The notes: generated by a model from the letters alone, not told the origin. DNA of 64,000 bases from Jeotgalibacillus sp. S-D1 (GCF_004358665.1 NZ_SMZR01000001.1:1320871-1384870); one strand, 5' to 3'; positions 54,469 through 62,837 are shown, counted from the first letter of the stretch. A program made the numbers and translations.

Positions 54469-54492
54469 AAGCCTGCCATTTAAGGCAGACTC
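54469..54492 (-). terminator. Terminator of the 103-residue membrane protein gene
   Basis: TGCCTTAAATGGCA hairpin on the minus strand followed by GGCTTTTTC; short stem. Confidence 0.55.
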
Positions 54493-54514
54493 ACTTGTCC
54501 GGAATAGTTTTCCT

Positions 54515-54826
54515 TTATATTGCTTCTTCTCTTTCCCTGGCAGTCGTTCGGGCTGCGTCGATCAAGAGAACAACCGAGGTTGCGACATGCAGCGCAAACC
54601 CAAGAAACGGAATAACCCCAACTAAGCAGGTAACAATTCCTAAAATACTGCCCGATTTCCCCTCAAATTCACGAACTGAAAAAATAAGCGTTATAATATG
54701 AAGTCCGAGCATGATCCATAACGGTGTCCAGCCAAATGACAGGATAACAATCCCCCCGAGTATAGGGATTGAAAAAAAGGCTTCCAAACCTCCTGTGATC
54801 CATTTAAGTGTGGTTGATGTTTTCAT
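54515..54826 (-). CDS. Hypothetical membrane protein (103 residues)
   Basis: Three hydrophobic segments (about residues 15-30, 35-52 and 62-90), a short charged middle loop (REFEGKSGS) and a basic/acidic tail (TAREREEAI). Location between yhbH and prkA on the same strand suggests expression in the same phase. An AAAGGACGATTT site precedes the ATG. It is DUF4870-like in size and topology only; I do not recognise the family with confidence. Confidence 0.6.
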   Translation of the reverse strand: MKTSTTLKWITGGLEAFFSIPILGGIVILSFGWTPLWIMLGLHIITLIFSVREFEGKSGSILGIVTCLVGVIPFLGFALHVATSVVLLIDAARTTAREREEAI

Positions 54827-55103
54827 GTTTAAAATCGTCCTTTCTCTAATAACGATTTATATTATGCCAATAACTGCCGAATAAACTTGTTACTATAAGT
54901 ATACGATTCAGATCAAAAGAGGTTTCATTTAATATTGATTTCAACTGTCTTCATTTTTGAGCAGGAATAATTAAAGGCTATCTTGTACTTGATACAGGTA
55001 AAGCCACTGCAGGAATAATTGTCTGCCCTTCTGGTATTATCGGCATGAGCAGCACGATTTATGAAGAAAAATCGGAAGAAGTCCGACAGCTGCCATTAAA
55101 TAT

Positions 55104-55135
55104 AAAAAAGAGCCAGATTAAGATCTGGCTCTCAT
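55104..55135 (-). terminator. Terminator overlapping the stop of the 61-residue ORF
   Basis: AGAGCCAGATC and ATCTGGCTCT stem followed by T6 on the minus strand. The TAA stop of the preceding ORF lies inside the hairpin. Confidence 0.85.
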
Positions 55136-55303
55136 CGATTTCTCTTCAAATTGTACGGGATCGGATTGACGATGATTTTGCTTCAACTGATCTCCTGAAC
55201 GCAGCTTCTCCATTTGTTTCCCCAATAACACAAGTTCTCCCCTGTCGCTTGTCATCATGACACTAAATGGGTCCGTCTCCTTGAAGTGTTCCCTCCCAGG
55301 CAT
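55118..55303 (-). CDS. Small hypothetical protein between yhbH and prkA (61 residues)
   Basis: A soluble, polar protein beginning MPGREHFKETDPFSVMMTSD, containing KQMEKLRSGDQLKQNHRQ and ending EEKSMRARS. GGAGGATTACG precedes the ATG at 55303. The stop codon is embedded in the terminator hairpin loop region, so translation to the end could disrupt termination. No family is recognised. The strong start site and terminator make it a likely real gene. Confidence 0.6.
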   Translation of the reverse strand: MPGREHFKETDPFSVMMTSDRGELVLLGKQMEKLRSGDQLKQNHRQSDPVQFEEKSMRARS

Positions 55304-55423
55304 CGTAATCCTCCTTCAACTATTCTTTTGTACAACCATTTTATCATTTTTAGAATATTCAGTCAAAAATAAAAAAAGAAAGAGGAGGGCTCCTCTTTCC
55401 AAAAAATTATTTACAAAGACAGG

Positions 55424-57319
55424 TTAGCGGTTTAGCAGACTGCCCACATATTTAAGCAGTTCATTTGCACTTGATGTGTTATAGCCATGCTCATCAATCA
55501 GGCGTGCAATTACTTCATTCATCTTCTTAAGCTGCTGCTCATCCGGTGTTTTAGATGAAGTGGTAATTTTAACCACATCTTTTAAATCCGCAAATAGTTT
55601 TTTCTGTATGGCCTCACGCAGGCGGTCATGAGATTGGTAATTAAATCGTTTCCCCTTCCGTGCGTAAGTCGAAATTCGAATAAGAATTTCTTCACGGAAT
55701 GCTTTTTTCGCATTTTCAGATATCCCGATTTGTTCCTCAATCGAACGCATTAATTTCTCATCCGGCGTCATCTCTTCACCGGTCAGAGGATCCCGCAGCT
55801 TTGATTTATGACAATAAGCTTCTACATTATCCAGGTAATTATCCATTAAGGTCTTAGCTGATTCTTCATATGAATAAACAAAAGCTTTTTGAACTTCTTT
55901 TTTGGCCATATCATCAAATTCCCGTCTTGCCAATGAAATAAAGCCAAGATAGGACTCTTTCACATCTTTTGTGATCGATGCATGCTGGTCAAGACCTTCT
56001 TTTAAAGAACGCAGAACATCCAGCGCATTGATGGACGATACCTCTTTCCGTATAATCGTCGAGGAAATGCGGTTAATGACATAACGCGGATCAATGCCAT
56101 TCATTCCCTCATCATCATACTCTGTTTTCAGCTCCTGCACATCCGCTTCATTAAAGCCTTCAACCATCTCTCCATCATACAATCGCATTTTTTTAATTAA
56201 GTCGATGTCTTTGCGCTTAGGTTCTTTTAATCGGGTTAATATCGTAAACATTGCGGCAATTCGCAAGGTGTGCGGAGCAATATGAACGCCTGCCACATCA
56301 CTGTCAGCAATGAGCTTTTCATATATTTTTTCTTCCTGCGTTACCTGCAGGTTATACGGAATCGGCATAACAATAATACGGGAATGAAGTGCTTCATTTT
56401 TACGATTGGAAATAAAAGAGCGGTATTCGGTTTCGTTCGTGTGAGCAACAATCATTTCATCCGCTGAAATTAAGGCAAACCTGCCTGCTTTGAAATTTCC
56501 TTCCTGAGTCAGTGAAAGTAAATGCCAGAGGAATTTTTCATCACATTTCAGCATCTCCTGAAATTCCATCATTCCACGGTTCGCCTTGTTTAATTCTCCA
56601 TCGAAACGGTAGGCACGCGGATCAGATTCTGAACCATATTCCGCTATCGTAGAAAAATCCAGACTGCCTGTCAGATCGGCAATATCCTGAGACTTTGGAT
56701 CAGATGGACTGAATGTTCCAATCCCCACACGCTTATCCTCAGAGAAAAATATCCGTTCAACCGGAACATTTTCAATCTGGCCGTCAAATTCTTTTTCCAG
56801 CCTCATTAAATTCAGTGGTGATAAGTTTCCTTCAATTTTTATTCCATACTCTTTTTGAAAATCTTCCCTTAAAGCATGTGGAATAAGGTGAAGCGGATCT
56901 TCCTGCATAGGGCATCCTTTAATAGCATAAACAGCGCCTCTGTCGGTTCTAGAATAAGCTTCCATTCCTCTTTTCATCATCGTAACCAGCGTTGATTTCC
57001 CTCCGCTGACCGGTCCCATAAGCAGTAAAATTCGTTTTTTTACATCGAGCCGTCTGGCGGCAGGGTGAAAGTATTCTTCTACTAATTTTTCAAGTGGCTC
57101 TGATAAACCGAATAACTGATTTCTAAAAAATAAATAATCACGTTTTCCATTTACTTCTTTCACACCGGCATCTTTTATCATGTTATAAACGCGGGAGTGG
57201 GCCGATTGAGCTACCCAAGGTCGTTCTTTTAAAAGCTCCACATATTCAGAAAAAGTACCTTCCCATTTTAAGCTTTCTTCTTCACTTCTATATTCAGCCA
57301 TTCTTCTTAAAATATCCAA
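55424..57319 (-). CDS. prkA: PrkA AAA+ protein (serine kinase/protease-like)
   Basis: A 631-residue protein, the same length as B. subtilis PrkA. An AAA+ module with Walker A GPVSGGKST (about residue 107) is followed by a C-terminal kinase-like domain (about 400-631). PrkA has been described both as a serine kinase and as a Lon-like protease acting in sporulation; it works with YhbH. The TTG at 57319 (product starting MDILRRMAEYR) has AAGGAGGCGACGCAG upstream. Upstream in-frame codons lack support. Confidence 0.93.
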   Translation of the reverse strand: MDILRRMAEYRSEEESLKWEGTFSEYVELLKERPWVAQSAHSRVYNMIKDAGVKEVNGKRDYLFFRNQLFGLSEPLEKLVEEYFHPAARRLDVKKRILLLMGPVSGGKSTLVTMMKRGMEAYSRTDRGAVYAIKGCPMQEDPLHLIPHALREDFQKEYGIKIEGNLSPLNLMRLEKEFDGQIENVPVERIFFSEDKRVGIGTFSPSDPKSQDIADLTGSLDFSTIAEYGSESDPRAYRFDGELNKANRGMMEFQEMLKCDEKFLWHLLSLTQEGNFKAGRFALISADEMIVAHTNETEYRSFISNRKNEALHSRIIVMPIPYNLQVTQEEKIYEKLIADSDVAGVHIAPHTLRIAAMFTILTRLKEPKRKDIDLIKKMRLYDGEMVEGFNEADVQELKTEYDDEGMNGIDPRYVINRISSTIIRKEVSSINALDVLRSLKEGLDQHASITKDVKESYLGFISLARREFDDMAKKEVQKAFVYSYEESAKTLMDNYLDNVEAYCHKSKLRDPLTGEEMTPDEKLMRSIEEQIGISENAKKAFREEILIRISTYARKGKRFNYQSHDRLREAIQKKLFADLKDVVKITTSSKTPDEQQLKKMNEVIARLIDEHGYNTSSANELLKYVGSLLNR

Positions 57320-57548
57320 CTGCGTCGCCTCCTTATTGGCCCTTATGTGAAAATGTATGCGGCAACCCCTGCTCACATGAAAGACAATATTAATTCATAC
57401 AAAAAACCACGAACAGATTACTCTATTACTGATTTTCAATTCTCATTCTTCATTAAGAGTTAAAGCACTGAATACTTTCCTGCCAGCATTTTCATGATTT
57501 CTCCATAATAAACAGTCACAGATGATTCACTTAAGACGCATTTTAGGG

Positions 57549-57554
57549 TATAAT
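57549..57554 (+). promoter_or_regulatory. -10 element of a small-peptide gene
   Basis: TATAAT, with TTCACT 17 bases upstream as a weak -35. It drives the 31-residue ORF starting at 57599. Confidence 0.4.
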
Positions 57555-57598
57555 TTAATGTAGTATTCATACTTCTCGTTATAAGGAGGCCATTACAA

Positions 57599-57694
57599 AT
57601 GGGTACAGCATTAATTTTAGGTATCTGTGTTGCGTTCCTAGCAGCTATTTTCACTGCAGGCTACGACTCCAAGCCAGGTACGACCAAAGACTAA
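57599..57694 (+). CDS. Small membrane peptide (31 residues)
   Basis: Starts MGTALILGICVAFLAAIFTA and ends GYDSKPGTTKD: one membrane helix and a polar C-terminal tail. ATAAGGAGGCC lies seven bases before the ATG, with a TATAAT box upstream and an intrinsic terminator downstream. All parts of an independent transcription unit are therefore present. The family is not recognised. Confidence 0.7.
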   Translation: MGTALILGICVAFLAAIFTAGYDSKPGTTKD

Positions 57695-57701
57695 TTCAAC
57701 G

Positions 57702-57731
57702 CAAAAAAGCTGCCTTTAAGGCAGCTTTTCG
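57702..57731. terminator. Terminator between the small peptide gene and nfrA
   Basis: AAAAAGCTGCC and GGCAGCTTTT around TTTAA; the convergent layout suggests bidirectional use. Confidence 0.8.
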
Positions 57732-57733
57732 TG

Positions 57734-58483
57734 TTATTTAAGATCTAATTTCTTTTCCTTTATAAAATCTTTCATATACATCCTGCTTTTTCTCTGAAGC
57801 ATTTTAGCCATTTGACCGGACCATCCATCATTTCTCAACCCGTTCGTCCGTTTTTCATAGTAGGCTGAAATTTGCTCATCATACGCTTTAATATCTTCTT
57901 TCACTGCTTCAGGGTTATGCTGGTACGCATTTTCCTGGTAGACCATGCTAACCGGCATCCTTGGCTTGATGTCTGTCTGCTGATCCGGATGTCCAACGGT
58001 AAGACCGAATAAGGGCACCACATATTCGGGCGCTTCTATCACCTTGTTTACCTCTTCAAGATTGTTCCGGATTCCACCTATGTAACAAATGCCGAGACCA
58101 AGTGATTCAGCGGCAATCGCTGCATTTTGTGCTGCTAAAGCTGCATCAATGACTGTGACCATAAACTTTTCAGTAGATTGAATCGAGTCGTCAATGTCTG
58201 CATCCTCCCATTTACCAATTAACGAGTGACGGTAAAGGTCTGCACAGAAAATAAAAAAATGTCCGCTCTCTGCTACATAATCCTGTCCTCCTGCCAGCTC
58301 GGCAAGTTTCTTTTTCTTCTCAGGATCAGTCACGCCGATAATTGTATATGCCTGAATGAAGCTTGAAGTAGAAGCCATTTGTGCTGCTTGTACGATCGTG
58401 TTGATTTGGTCGGTGGATAAGGGGATTTCTTTAAATTTACGAACCGACCGATGATTCATTAATGTTTCGATAGTTGAATTCAT
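57734..58483 (-). CDS. nfrA: Oxygen-insensitive NADPH nitroreductase / FMN reductase NfrA
   Basis: A 249-residue FMN enzyme equal in length to B. subtilis NfrA1. Motifs: HRSVRKF (FMN phosphate), STSSFIQAYTIIGVTD, and GICYIGGIRN near the flavin. It reduces FMN, nitro-compounds and quinones with NADPH, and in B. subtilis is stress-induced. GGAGGCAAATGA precedes the ATG. It lies between the 31-residue peptide and trmL, with the R3 repeat region upstream. Confidence 0.93.
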   Translation of the reverse strand: MNSTIETLMNHRSVRKFKEIPLSTDQINTIVQAAQMASTSSFIQAYTIIGVTDPEKKKKLAELAGGQDYVAESGHFFIFCADLYRHSLIGKWEDADIDDSIQSTEKFMVTVIDAALAAQNAAIAAESLGLGICYIGGIRNNLEEVNKVIEAPEYVVPLFGLTVGHPDQQTDIKPRMPVSMVYQENAYQHNPEAVKEDIKAYDEQISAYYEKRTNGLRNDGWSGQMAKMLQRKSRMYMKDFIKEKKLDLK

Positions 58484-58589
58484 TCATTTGCCTCCTTCAG
58501 TGGTTACAAATCAGTTTTACAGAATCACTTCAAAAAATCAAAAAAAATGCACAAAAATCGGCAGCTAAAACAAGTTCGGGCGAAAAATA

Positions 58590-58712
58590 CATTGAAATTT
58601 TCGTTTCTGGGCGCGGCTGTGACCCTTTTTCGAGCTGAATTTTTTTATGGTCCCGTCTGTCACGCTGGAGCCAGAAGGATTCACCTAACCCGCTTAAAAT
58701 AAATCTGCACAA
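58590..58712. repeat. Degenerate GC-rich intergenic repeat, copy R3
   Basis: TCACGCTGGAG with AAATCTGCACAA resembles the right part of R1 and its downstream string (R1 has TCACGCTGGAGTCG and AAATCTGCACAA). The rest is diverged. It is followed by a terminator hairpin, as at R1 and R2. No gene is seen in this gap. Confidence 0.45.
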
Positions 58713-58757
58713 AAAATCCCCTTGAGAAAATGTACATCTTCTCAAGGGGATTTTAGT
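58710..58757 (-). terminator. trmL terminator
   Basis: AAAATCCCCTTGAGAA and TTCTCAAGGGGATTTT form a 16-bp stem over a ten-base loop, with T6 on the minus strand. Confidence 0.9.
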
Positions 58758-58775
58758 GTATTTTGTCCAGATTTT

Positions 58776-59249
58776 TTACTTCACACCCGGATAATTCTGC
58801 TGACGCAAAGCCTCATACACTAATATTGCAGCTGTGTTAGAAAGATTCAGCGAACGAACATGATCATTCATTGGAATCCGGAGAGCTCTATCTTTATTTT
58901 TTTCAATTACATCCTGCGGAAGCCCGGATGTTTCCCGGCCGAAAATAAAGTAATAGTCCTTCTGTGTATCCGTGTAATCAAATGTAGAGTGCGGCTTTTC
59001 GCCATATTTCGTTAAAAAGAAAAATTCGCCATTCTCATTTTCCTTAAAAAACTCATCAAGCGAATCATAATACATGATGTTAACGAAATTCCAATAATCC
59101 AGACCCGCACGCTTTAGCATTTTATCATCTGTTGAAAAGCCCAATGGCCGGATTAAATGCAGCGTCGTGTCTGTTGCTGCACAGGTTCGAGCAATGTTAC
59201 CCGTGTTAGCTGGTATTTCAGGTTGAAACAAAACAATATGATTTCCCAA
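58776..59249 (-). CDS. trmL: tRNA (cytidine/uridine-34-2'-O)-methyltransferase TrmL (CspR)
   Basis: A 157-residue SPOUT (trefoil-knot) methyltransferase that methylates the wobble base of tRNA-Leu. Motif 1 starts LFQPEIPANTGNIARTCAAT, motif 2 is FGRETSGLP, and motif 3 is RIPMNDHVRSLNLSNTAAI. I chose TTG 59249 because GAGGTGAAAAGA lies upstream. A GTG at 59258 coincides with that site and is less likely. It lies in the queG-yhbB neighbourhood as in B. subtilis. Confidence 0.93.
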   Translation of the reverse strand: MGNHIVLFQPEIPANTGNIARTCAATDTTLHLIRPLGFSTDDKMLKRAGLDYWNFVNIMYYDSLDEFFKENENGEFFFLTKYGEKPHSTFDYTDTQKDYYFIFGRETSGLPQDVIEKNKDRALRIPMNDHVRSLNLSNTAAILVYEALRQQNYPGVK

Positions 59250-59301
59250 TCTTTTCACCTCAAGCAGTCATTTCAATTCCTTAAATCATTTCTCCATTTT
59301 A

Positions 59302-59769
59302 TCACGAGATTGTGTAAAAGTAATACTTTATTGATGGCGTGTACGCAGAGGAATCGGTATATTCCCAATTTCTCATACGGCTGTCACTGGTATGGGCGTT
59401 AACAAGCGGATCACCTGACCGGATTGCCGTAACAATCGTCGTATGATTTATTCTTCCATCTCCCTCAAAATCGTAACAAATAACATCTCCCTGCTTTAAC
59501 TCACTGACATCCCACACCCGGACTGCTGCATCGCTGGCATCCAAATACCACTTTAACGAATGCGCAACACTCCAGCTGAAACTCCAGGAATTGGTCCGCA
59601 TCCACCAGCCCTTCGATCGATTTGGATAGCCATGCATCGGCAGGCCGCCAGCATGCAGACACTGCGAAATAAAATTGGTGCAGTCCACTTCGAACGATGG
59701 ATAAGCGGGATTTCTGCTGTCCCACCACTTTTCTGCATAAAGAATTGCCGCTCCCCGGTTATATGCCAT
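59302..59769 (-). CDS. yhbB: Amidase-domain protein YhbB
   Basis: A 155-residue putative cysteine amidase (Amidase_6 domain). The catalytic cysteine lies in DCTNFISQC and the histidine in RINHTTIV, with an aspartate near FEGDG. There is no signal peptide, so it is probably cytoplasmic or released by an unknown route; related proteins are found in spores or the cell wall. AGGGGTGATGAGC precedes ATG 59769. It lies 50 bases after queG on the same strand. Confidence 0.85.
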   Translation of the reverse strand: MAYNRGAAILYAEKWWDSRNPAYPSFEVDCTNFISQCLHAGGLPMHGYPNRSKGWWMRTNSWSFSWSVAHSLKWYLDASDAAVRVWDVSELKQGDVICYDFEGDGRINHTTIVTAIRSGDPLVNAHTSDSRMRNWEYTDSSAYTPSIKYYFYTIS

Positions 59770-59818
59770 GCTCATCACCCCTATGTGCCATCCTACGACG
59801 GATTTTTAGGGAACATGA

Positions 59819-60952
59819 TTAATTCTTCAGGAAGGACAAACCTTTTTCAATTTCAGCTAAAACTTCTTCGTCTTTTTCCTCCAGACGGCGCTTCAACAGC
59901 GCTTCTTTTGCCTGATCACCGCCAATTTTACCTGCTGCCCAGGCAGCTGTTCCACGAATTACCGGCCGCACATCCTCTGACATGACTCCGATTAAAGCAG
60001 GAAGAGCGCTTTCTTCTTTAAAATGAGCAAGAGCGATGATCGCATTCCGCTGAATTGGTTTTTTCCCTCTCCAGGAACCGGAAACATGTCCGAATTTCTC
60101 TTTAAACTCACGATTGCTGATCGTCAATAAAGGTTCAAGGAGAGGTTTTGCGATTTCACCGTCCGGCTCCATTTCACGATGAAAATGAAAATCTTTTCCT
60201 TTATTTTTTGGACAGACCGTTTGACAGGTATCGCATCCATAAATACGGTTCCCTATCTTATTTCTATATTCATCGGGTAAAAATCCCTTTGTTTGTGTTA
60301 AAAATGCGATGCATTTTTGTGCATTCAGCTGCCCTCCCTGAACCAGTGCACCGGTCGGACATGCATCCACACATTTATTGCATGTTCCGCATTGATCCTG
60401 CATCGGTTCATCCGGCTCAAAAGGAAGATTGGTAATCATCTCGCCTAAATAAACATAGGATCCAAATTCCGGTGTGATGACTGCACAATTTTTGGCGCTC
60501 CACCCTATTCCTGCTCTTTCCGCCACGGCCCTGTCAGCAAGCTCTCCAGTGTCCACCATAGAGCGAAAACGGGCTTTTGGCACTCGTTTCTGTATAAAGG
60601 CTTCAAGCTTACTTAAACGGTCTCTGAGGACCGTATGATAGTCTGTTCCCCATGACGCTCTGGCGAAGATTCCTCTTCTGGCTCCTTTTATGCTTTTAGG
60701 GGCATCCTTCATTTTTGAAGGGTATGCAAGAGCTATGGCGATAATAGAGCGCGGTTCGGAAAAAGTTAGCGATGGATCAACGCGTTTGTTGATATCCTTT
60801 TCTTCAAAACCCGATTGATAGCCAAGCTGTTCCTGTCTAATCAGGTGGTTTTTCATTTCCGTAAATACATCAGCTGTCGTAAAGCCGATTTTATCAATTC
60901 CAAGTGATGCTGCATGTTCAATAATTTCCTGTTTTAACAATCGATAATCCAT
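59819..60952 (-). CDS. queG: Epoxyqueuosine reductase QueG
   Basis: A 377-residue cobalamin-dependent iron-sulfur enzyme performing the last step of queuosine biosynthesis, reducing epoxyqueuosine in tRNA. Two 4Fe-4S motifs are seen: CGTCNKCVDACPTG and CDTCQTVCP. A C-terminal HEAT-like tRNA-binding region (about 300-377) follows. GGAGGGTTACG precedes the ATG. Located as in B. subtilis yhbA. Cobalamin must be supplied or made elsewhere. Confidence 0.94.
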   Translation of the reverse strand: MDYRLLKQEIIEHAASLGIDKIGFTTADVFTEMKNHLIRQEQLGYQSGFEEKDINKRVDPSLTFSEPRSIIAIALAYPSKMKDAPKSIKGARRGIFARASWGTDYHTVLRDRLSKLEAFIQKRVPKARFRSMVDTGELADRAVAERAGIGWSAKNCAVITPEFGSYVYLGEMITNLPFEPDEPMQDQCGTCNKCVDACPTGALVQGGQLNAQKCIAFLTQTKGFLPDEYRNKIGNRIYGCDTCQTVCPKNKGKDFHFHREMEPDGEIAKPLLEPLLTISNREFKEKFGHVSGSWRGKKPIQRNAIIALAHFKEESALPALIGVMSEDVRPVIRGTAAWAAGKIGGDQAKEALLKRRLEEKDEEVLAEIEKGLSFLKN

Positions 60953-61042
60953 CGTAACCCTCCTTCCATATGTCCTTATTCTATCATGAACAGCATTGAT
61001 CTATGGTAAACTGAAATCATCTATCAGACAGGAGCTGTTTTT

Positions 61043-61717
61043 ATGAAGATTTCAATTCATCCATCTCTTTTCTCACATGAACAGCCGCTTACTTTTGGCA
61101 TTATTCACTACAACAATATTCAAATAGGCGATTCGCCACAAATGCTCAAAGGCCGCCTGCAGCTGTTTCAGGAATCAATCTTTTTTGAGCTTCAGGATCA
61201 ACCAGTTACCGCCTTTGACGGTATAAACGAATGGCGAGGCATCTTTAAAGCACTGGGGAAAGACCCCAACCGTTACCGTCACAGTGCAGAAGCTCTTTTC
61301 CGCAGGATTAAGAAACAAAACTACCTGCAAAGCGTCCACTCCGGAATTGATATTAATAATTTTTTCTCGCTAGAATATCAGTCTCCTATCGGGCTGTATG
61401 ACCAGTCAAAGATTGAAGGAGATATCAGCATACGGTTAGGCGTGGATGGAGATATCTATGAAGGACTCAATGGCCGCACAAACTCCCTGGAAAACCTTTT
61501 GGTAACCTCCGACAGAAAAGGCCCCTTTGGCAGCCCTTACGTCGACTCTGTCCGAACAGCAGTCACGGTGGACACAACAGAAGCGGTTCAAGTTATCTAT
61601 CTGCGCCCCAGCCTGCCAAGCAGTGATCATGAAAGACTAACCTCATCGTTAAAAGATATGTTTATTCAGGTTCATGGTGGAACCGGCACGATTCAAATAC
61701 TCTCAAATCGTATGTAG
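61043..61717 (+). CDS. yhzB: B3/B4 domain protein YhzB-like
   Basis: A 224-residue protein containing the B3/B4 editing-type domain of phenylalanyl-tRNA synthetase beta (about residues 50-210, with RHSAEALFRRI and GRTNSLENLLVTSDRKGPFG). Free-standing B3/4 proteins may edit mischarged tRNA or bind amino acids. Adjacent to queG, as B. subtilis yhzB is. GACAGGAGCTG precedes the ATG. Function beyond the domain is not known. Confidence 0.8.
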   Translation: MKISIHPSLFSHEQPLTFGIIHYNNIQIGDSPQMLKGRLQLFQESIFFELQDQPVTAFDGINEWRGIFKALGKDPNRYRHSAEALFRRIKKQNYLQSVHSGIDINNFFSLEYQSPIGLYDQSKIEGDISIRLGVDGDIYEGLNGRTNSLENLLVTSDRKGPFGSPYVDSVRTAVTVDTTEAVQVIYLRPSLPSSDHERLTSSLKDMFIQVHGGTGTIQILSNRM

Positions 61718-61718
61718 G

Positions 61719-61755
61719 AAGCGGATGAAGCTTATTCATCCGCTTTTATTTATAC
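61719..61755 (+). terminator. yhzB terminator
   Basis: AAGCGGATGAA and TTCATCCGCTT form a stem with a short loop, followed by TTATTT. Confidence 0.85.
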
Positions 61756-61831
61756 CTCTCAAACAAAGCTACAAAGAAAAAACGCAATGCTTCGTTGGCT
61801 AACAACGAAACACTGCGTTGGTTATGTATTG

Positions 61832-61905
61832 TGGAGCGGGTGATGAGAATCGAACTCACGACATCAGCTTGGAAGGCTGAGGTTTTACCACTAAACTACA
61901 CCCGC
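61832..61905 (-). tRNA. tRNA-Gly (anticodon TCC)
   Basis: The cloverleaf starts GCGGGTGTAGTTTAGTGGTA, has anticodon loop CTTCCAA, T-loop GTTCGATTC and an encoded CCA. It stands alone, separated from the main cluster by about 260 bases and a terminator. Confidence 0.95.
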
Positions 61906-62124
61906 ATCAGCAATGTATATAAATTTATCATTAATTTTACGAAACGTCAACACAATCCGACAAAAAAATTAATACTTTTATGATTTTACTATAATTTATG
62001 TTTCATAATAACACTTTACTCCAGTACTGTTTCATCCGTAATTCTTACTTTACCAATCAATTCACCAGCTGCACACTAGTATTGTATTAAGTATGGTCTT
62101 ACTTTATTCCCACTAATTTAAAAC

Positions 62125-62162
62125 AAAAAATCCTTTCTGCATAACGCAGAAAGGATTTTGGG
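62125..62162 (-). terminator. Terminator of the tRNA operon
   Basis: AAATCCTTTCTGC and GCAGAAAGGATTT around ATAAC, with a T6 tail on the minus strand after tRNA-Leu. Confidence 0.9.
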
Positions 62163-62163
62163 A

Positions 62164-62245
62164 TACCGATGGCCGGGGTCGAACCGGCACTCCCGAAGGA
62201 ACACGATTTTGAGTCGTGCGCGTCTGCCAATTCCGCCACATCGGC
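62164..62245 (-). tRNA. tRNA-Leu (anticodon CAA)
   Basis: Starts GCCGATGTGGCGGAATTGGC, anticodon loop CTCAAAA, class II variable arm with a TTCCTTCGGGA stem-loop. CCA is not encoded. Last tRNA of the cluster. Confidence 0.95.
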
Positions 62246-62293
62246 ACGTCTTCATAATACTATTGAGATATAAAAAATCTAGAATCATAATGT

Positions 62294-62367
<74 letters not shown>

Positions 62368-62377
62368 AAAATAAAAA

Positions 62378-62452
62378 TGGAGCGGAAGACGAGATTCGAA
62401 CTCGCGACCCCCACCTTGGCAAGGTGGTGTTCTACCACTGAACTACTCCCGC
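62378..62452 (-). tRNA. tRNA-Gly (anticodon GCC)
   Basis: Starts GCGGGAGTAGTTCAGTGGTA, anticodon loop CTTGCCAAG region reads GCC, encoded CCA. Confidence 0.95.
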
Positions 62453-62457
62453 TTAAG

Positions 62458-62529
62458 CTGGGCTACCAGGGATCGAACCTGGGAATGACGGAATCAAAAT
62501 CCGTTGCCTTACCGCTTGGCTATAGCCCA
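62458..62529 (-). tRNA. tRNA-Gln (anticodon TTG)
   Basis: Starts TGGGCTATAGCCAAGCGGTA, anticodon loop TTTTGAT reads TTG; CCA not encoded. Confidence 0.95.
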
Positions 62530-62541
62530 TTAATATTAAAA

Positions 62542-62618
62542 TGGGGCGACCGATGGGAATCGAACCCACGAATGCCTGAACCACAATCAGGTGCGTTAAC
62601 CACTTCGCCACGACCGCC
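62542..62618 (-). tRNA. tRNA-His (anticodon GTG)
   Basis: Starts GGCGGTCGTGGCGAAGTGGT with the extra G-1, anticodon GTG, encoded CCA. Confidence 0.95.
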
Positions 62619-62634
62619 ACAATGAAATTATAAT

Positions 62635-62708
62635 TGGCAGGGGCAGTAGGAATCGAACCCACACCGGAGGTTTTGGAGACCTCTGTTCTACCTTTAAACT
62701 ATGCCCCT
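62635..62708 (-). tRNA. tRNA-Trp (anticodon CCA)
   Basis: Starts AGGGGCATAGTTTAAAGGTA, anticodon loop CTCCAAA, encoded 3' CCA. Confidence 0.95.
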
Positions 62709-62711
62709 AAA

Positions 62712-62795
62712 TGGTGGAGGGGGGCAGATTCGAACTGCCGAACCCGAAGGAGCGGATTTACAGTCCGCCGCGTTTAGCCACTTCGCTACCCCTCC
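62712..62795 (-). tRNA. tRNA-Tyr (anticodon GTA)
   Basis: Starts GGAGGGGTAGCGAAGTGGCT, anticodon GTA, long variable arm of a class II tRNA, encoded CCA. Confidence 0.95.
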
Positions 62796-62837
62796 ATTAT
62801 TATAGCTGCTTGTATCAAGCCTGTTACTTTAAAAAGG

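Noticed and set aside
55045..55260. 71-codon plus-strand frame overlapping the 61-residue gene
   Set aside because: No ribosome site; its second half is antisense to the better-supported minus-strand gene. Its first half is noted separately as possible gene debris.
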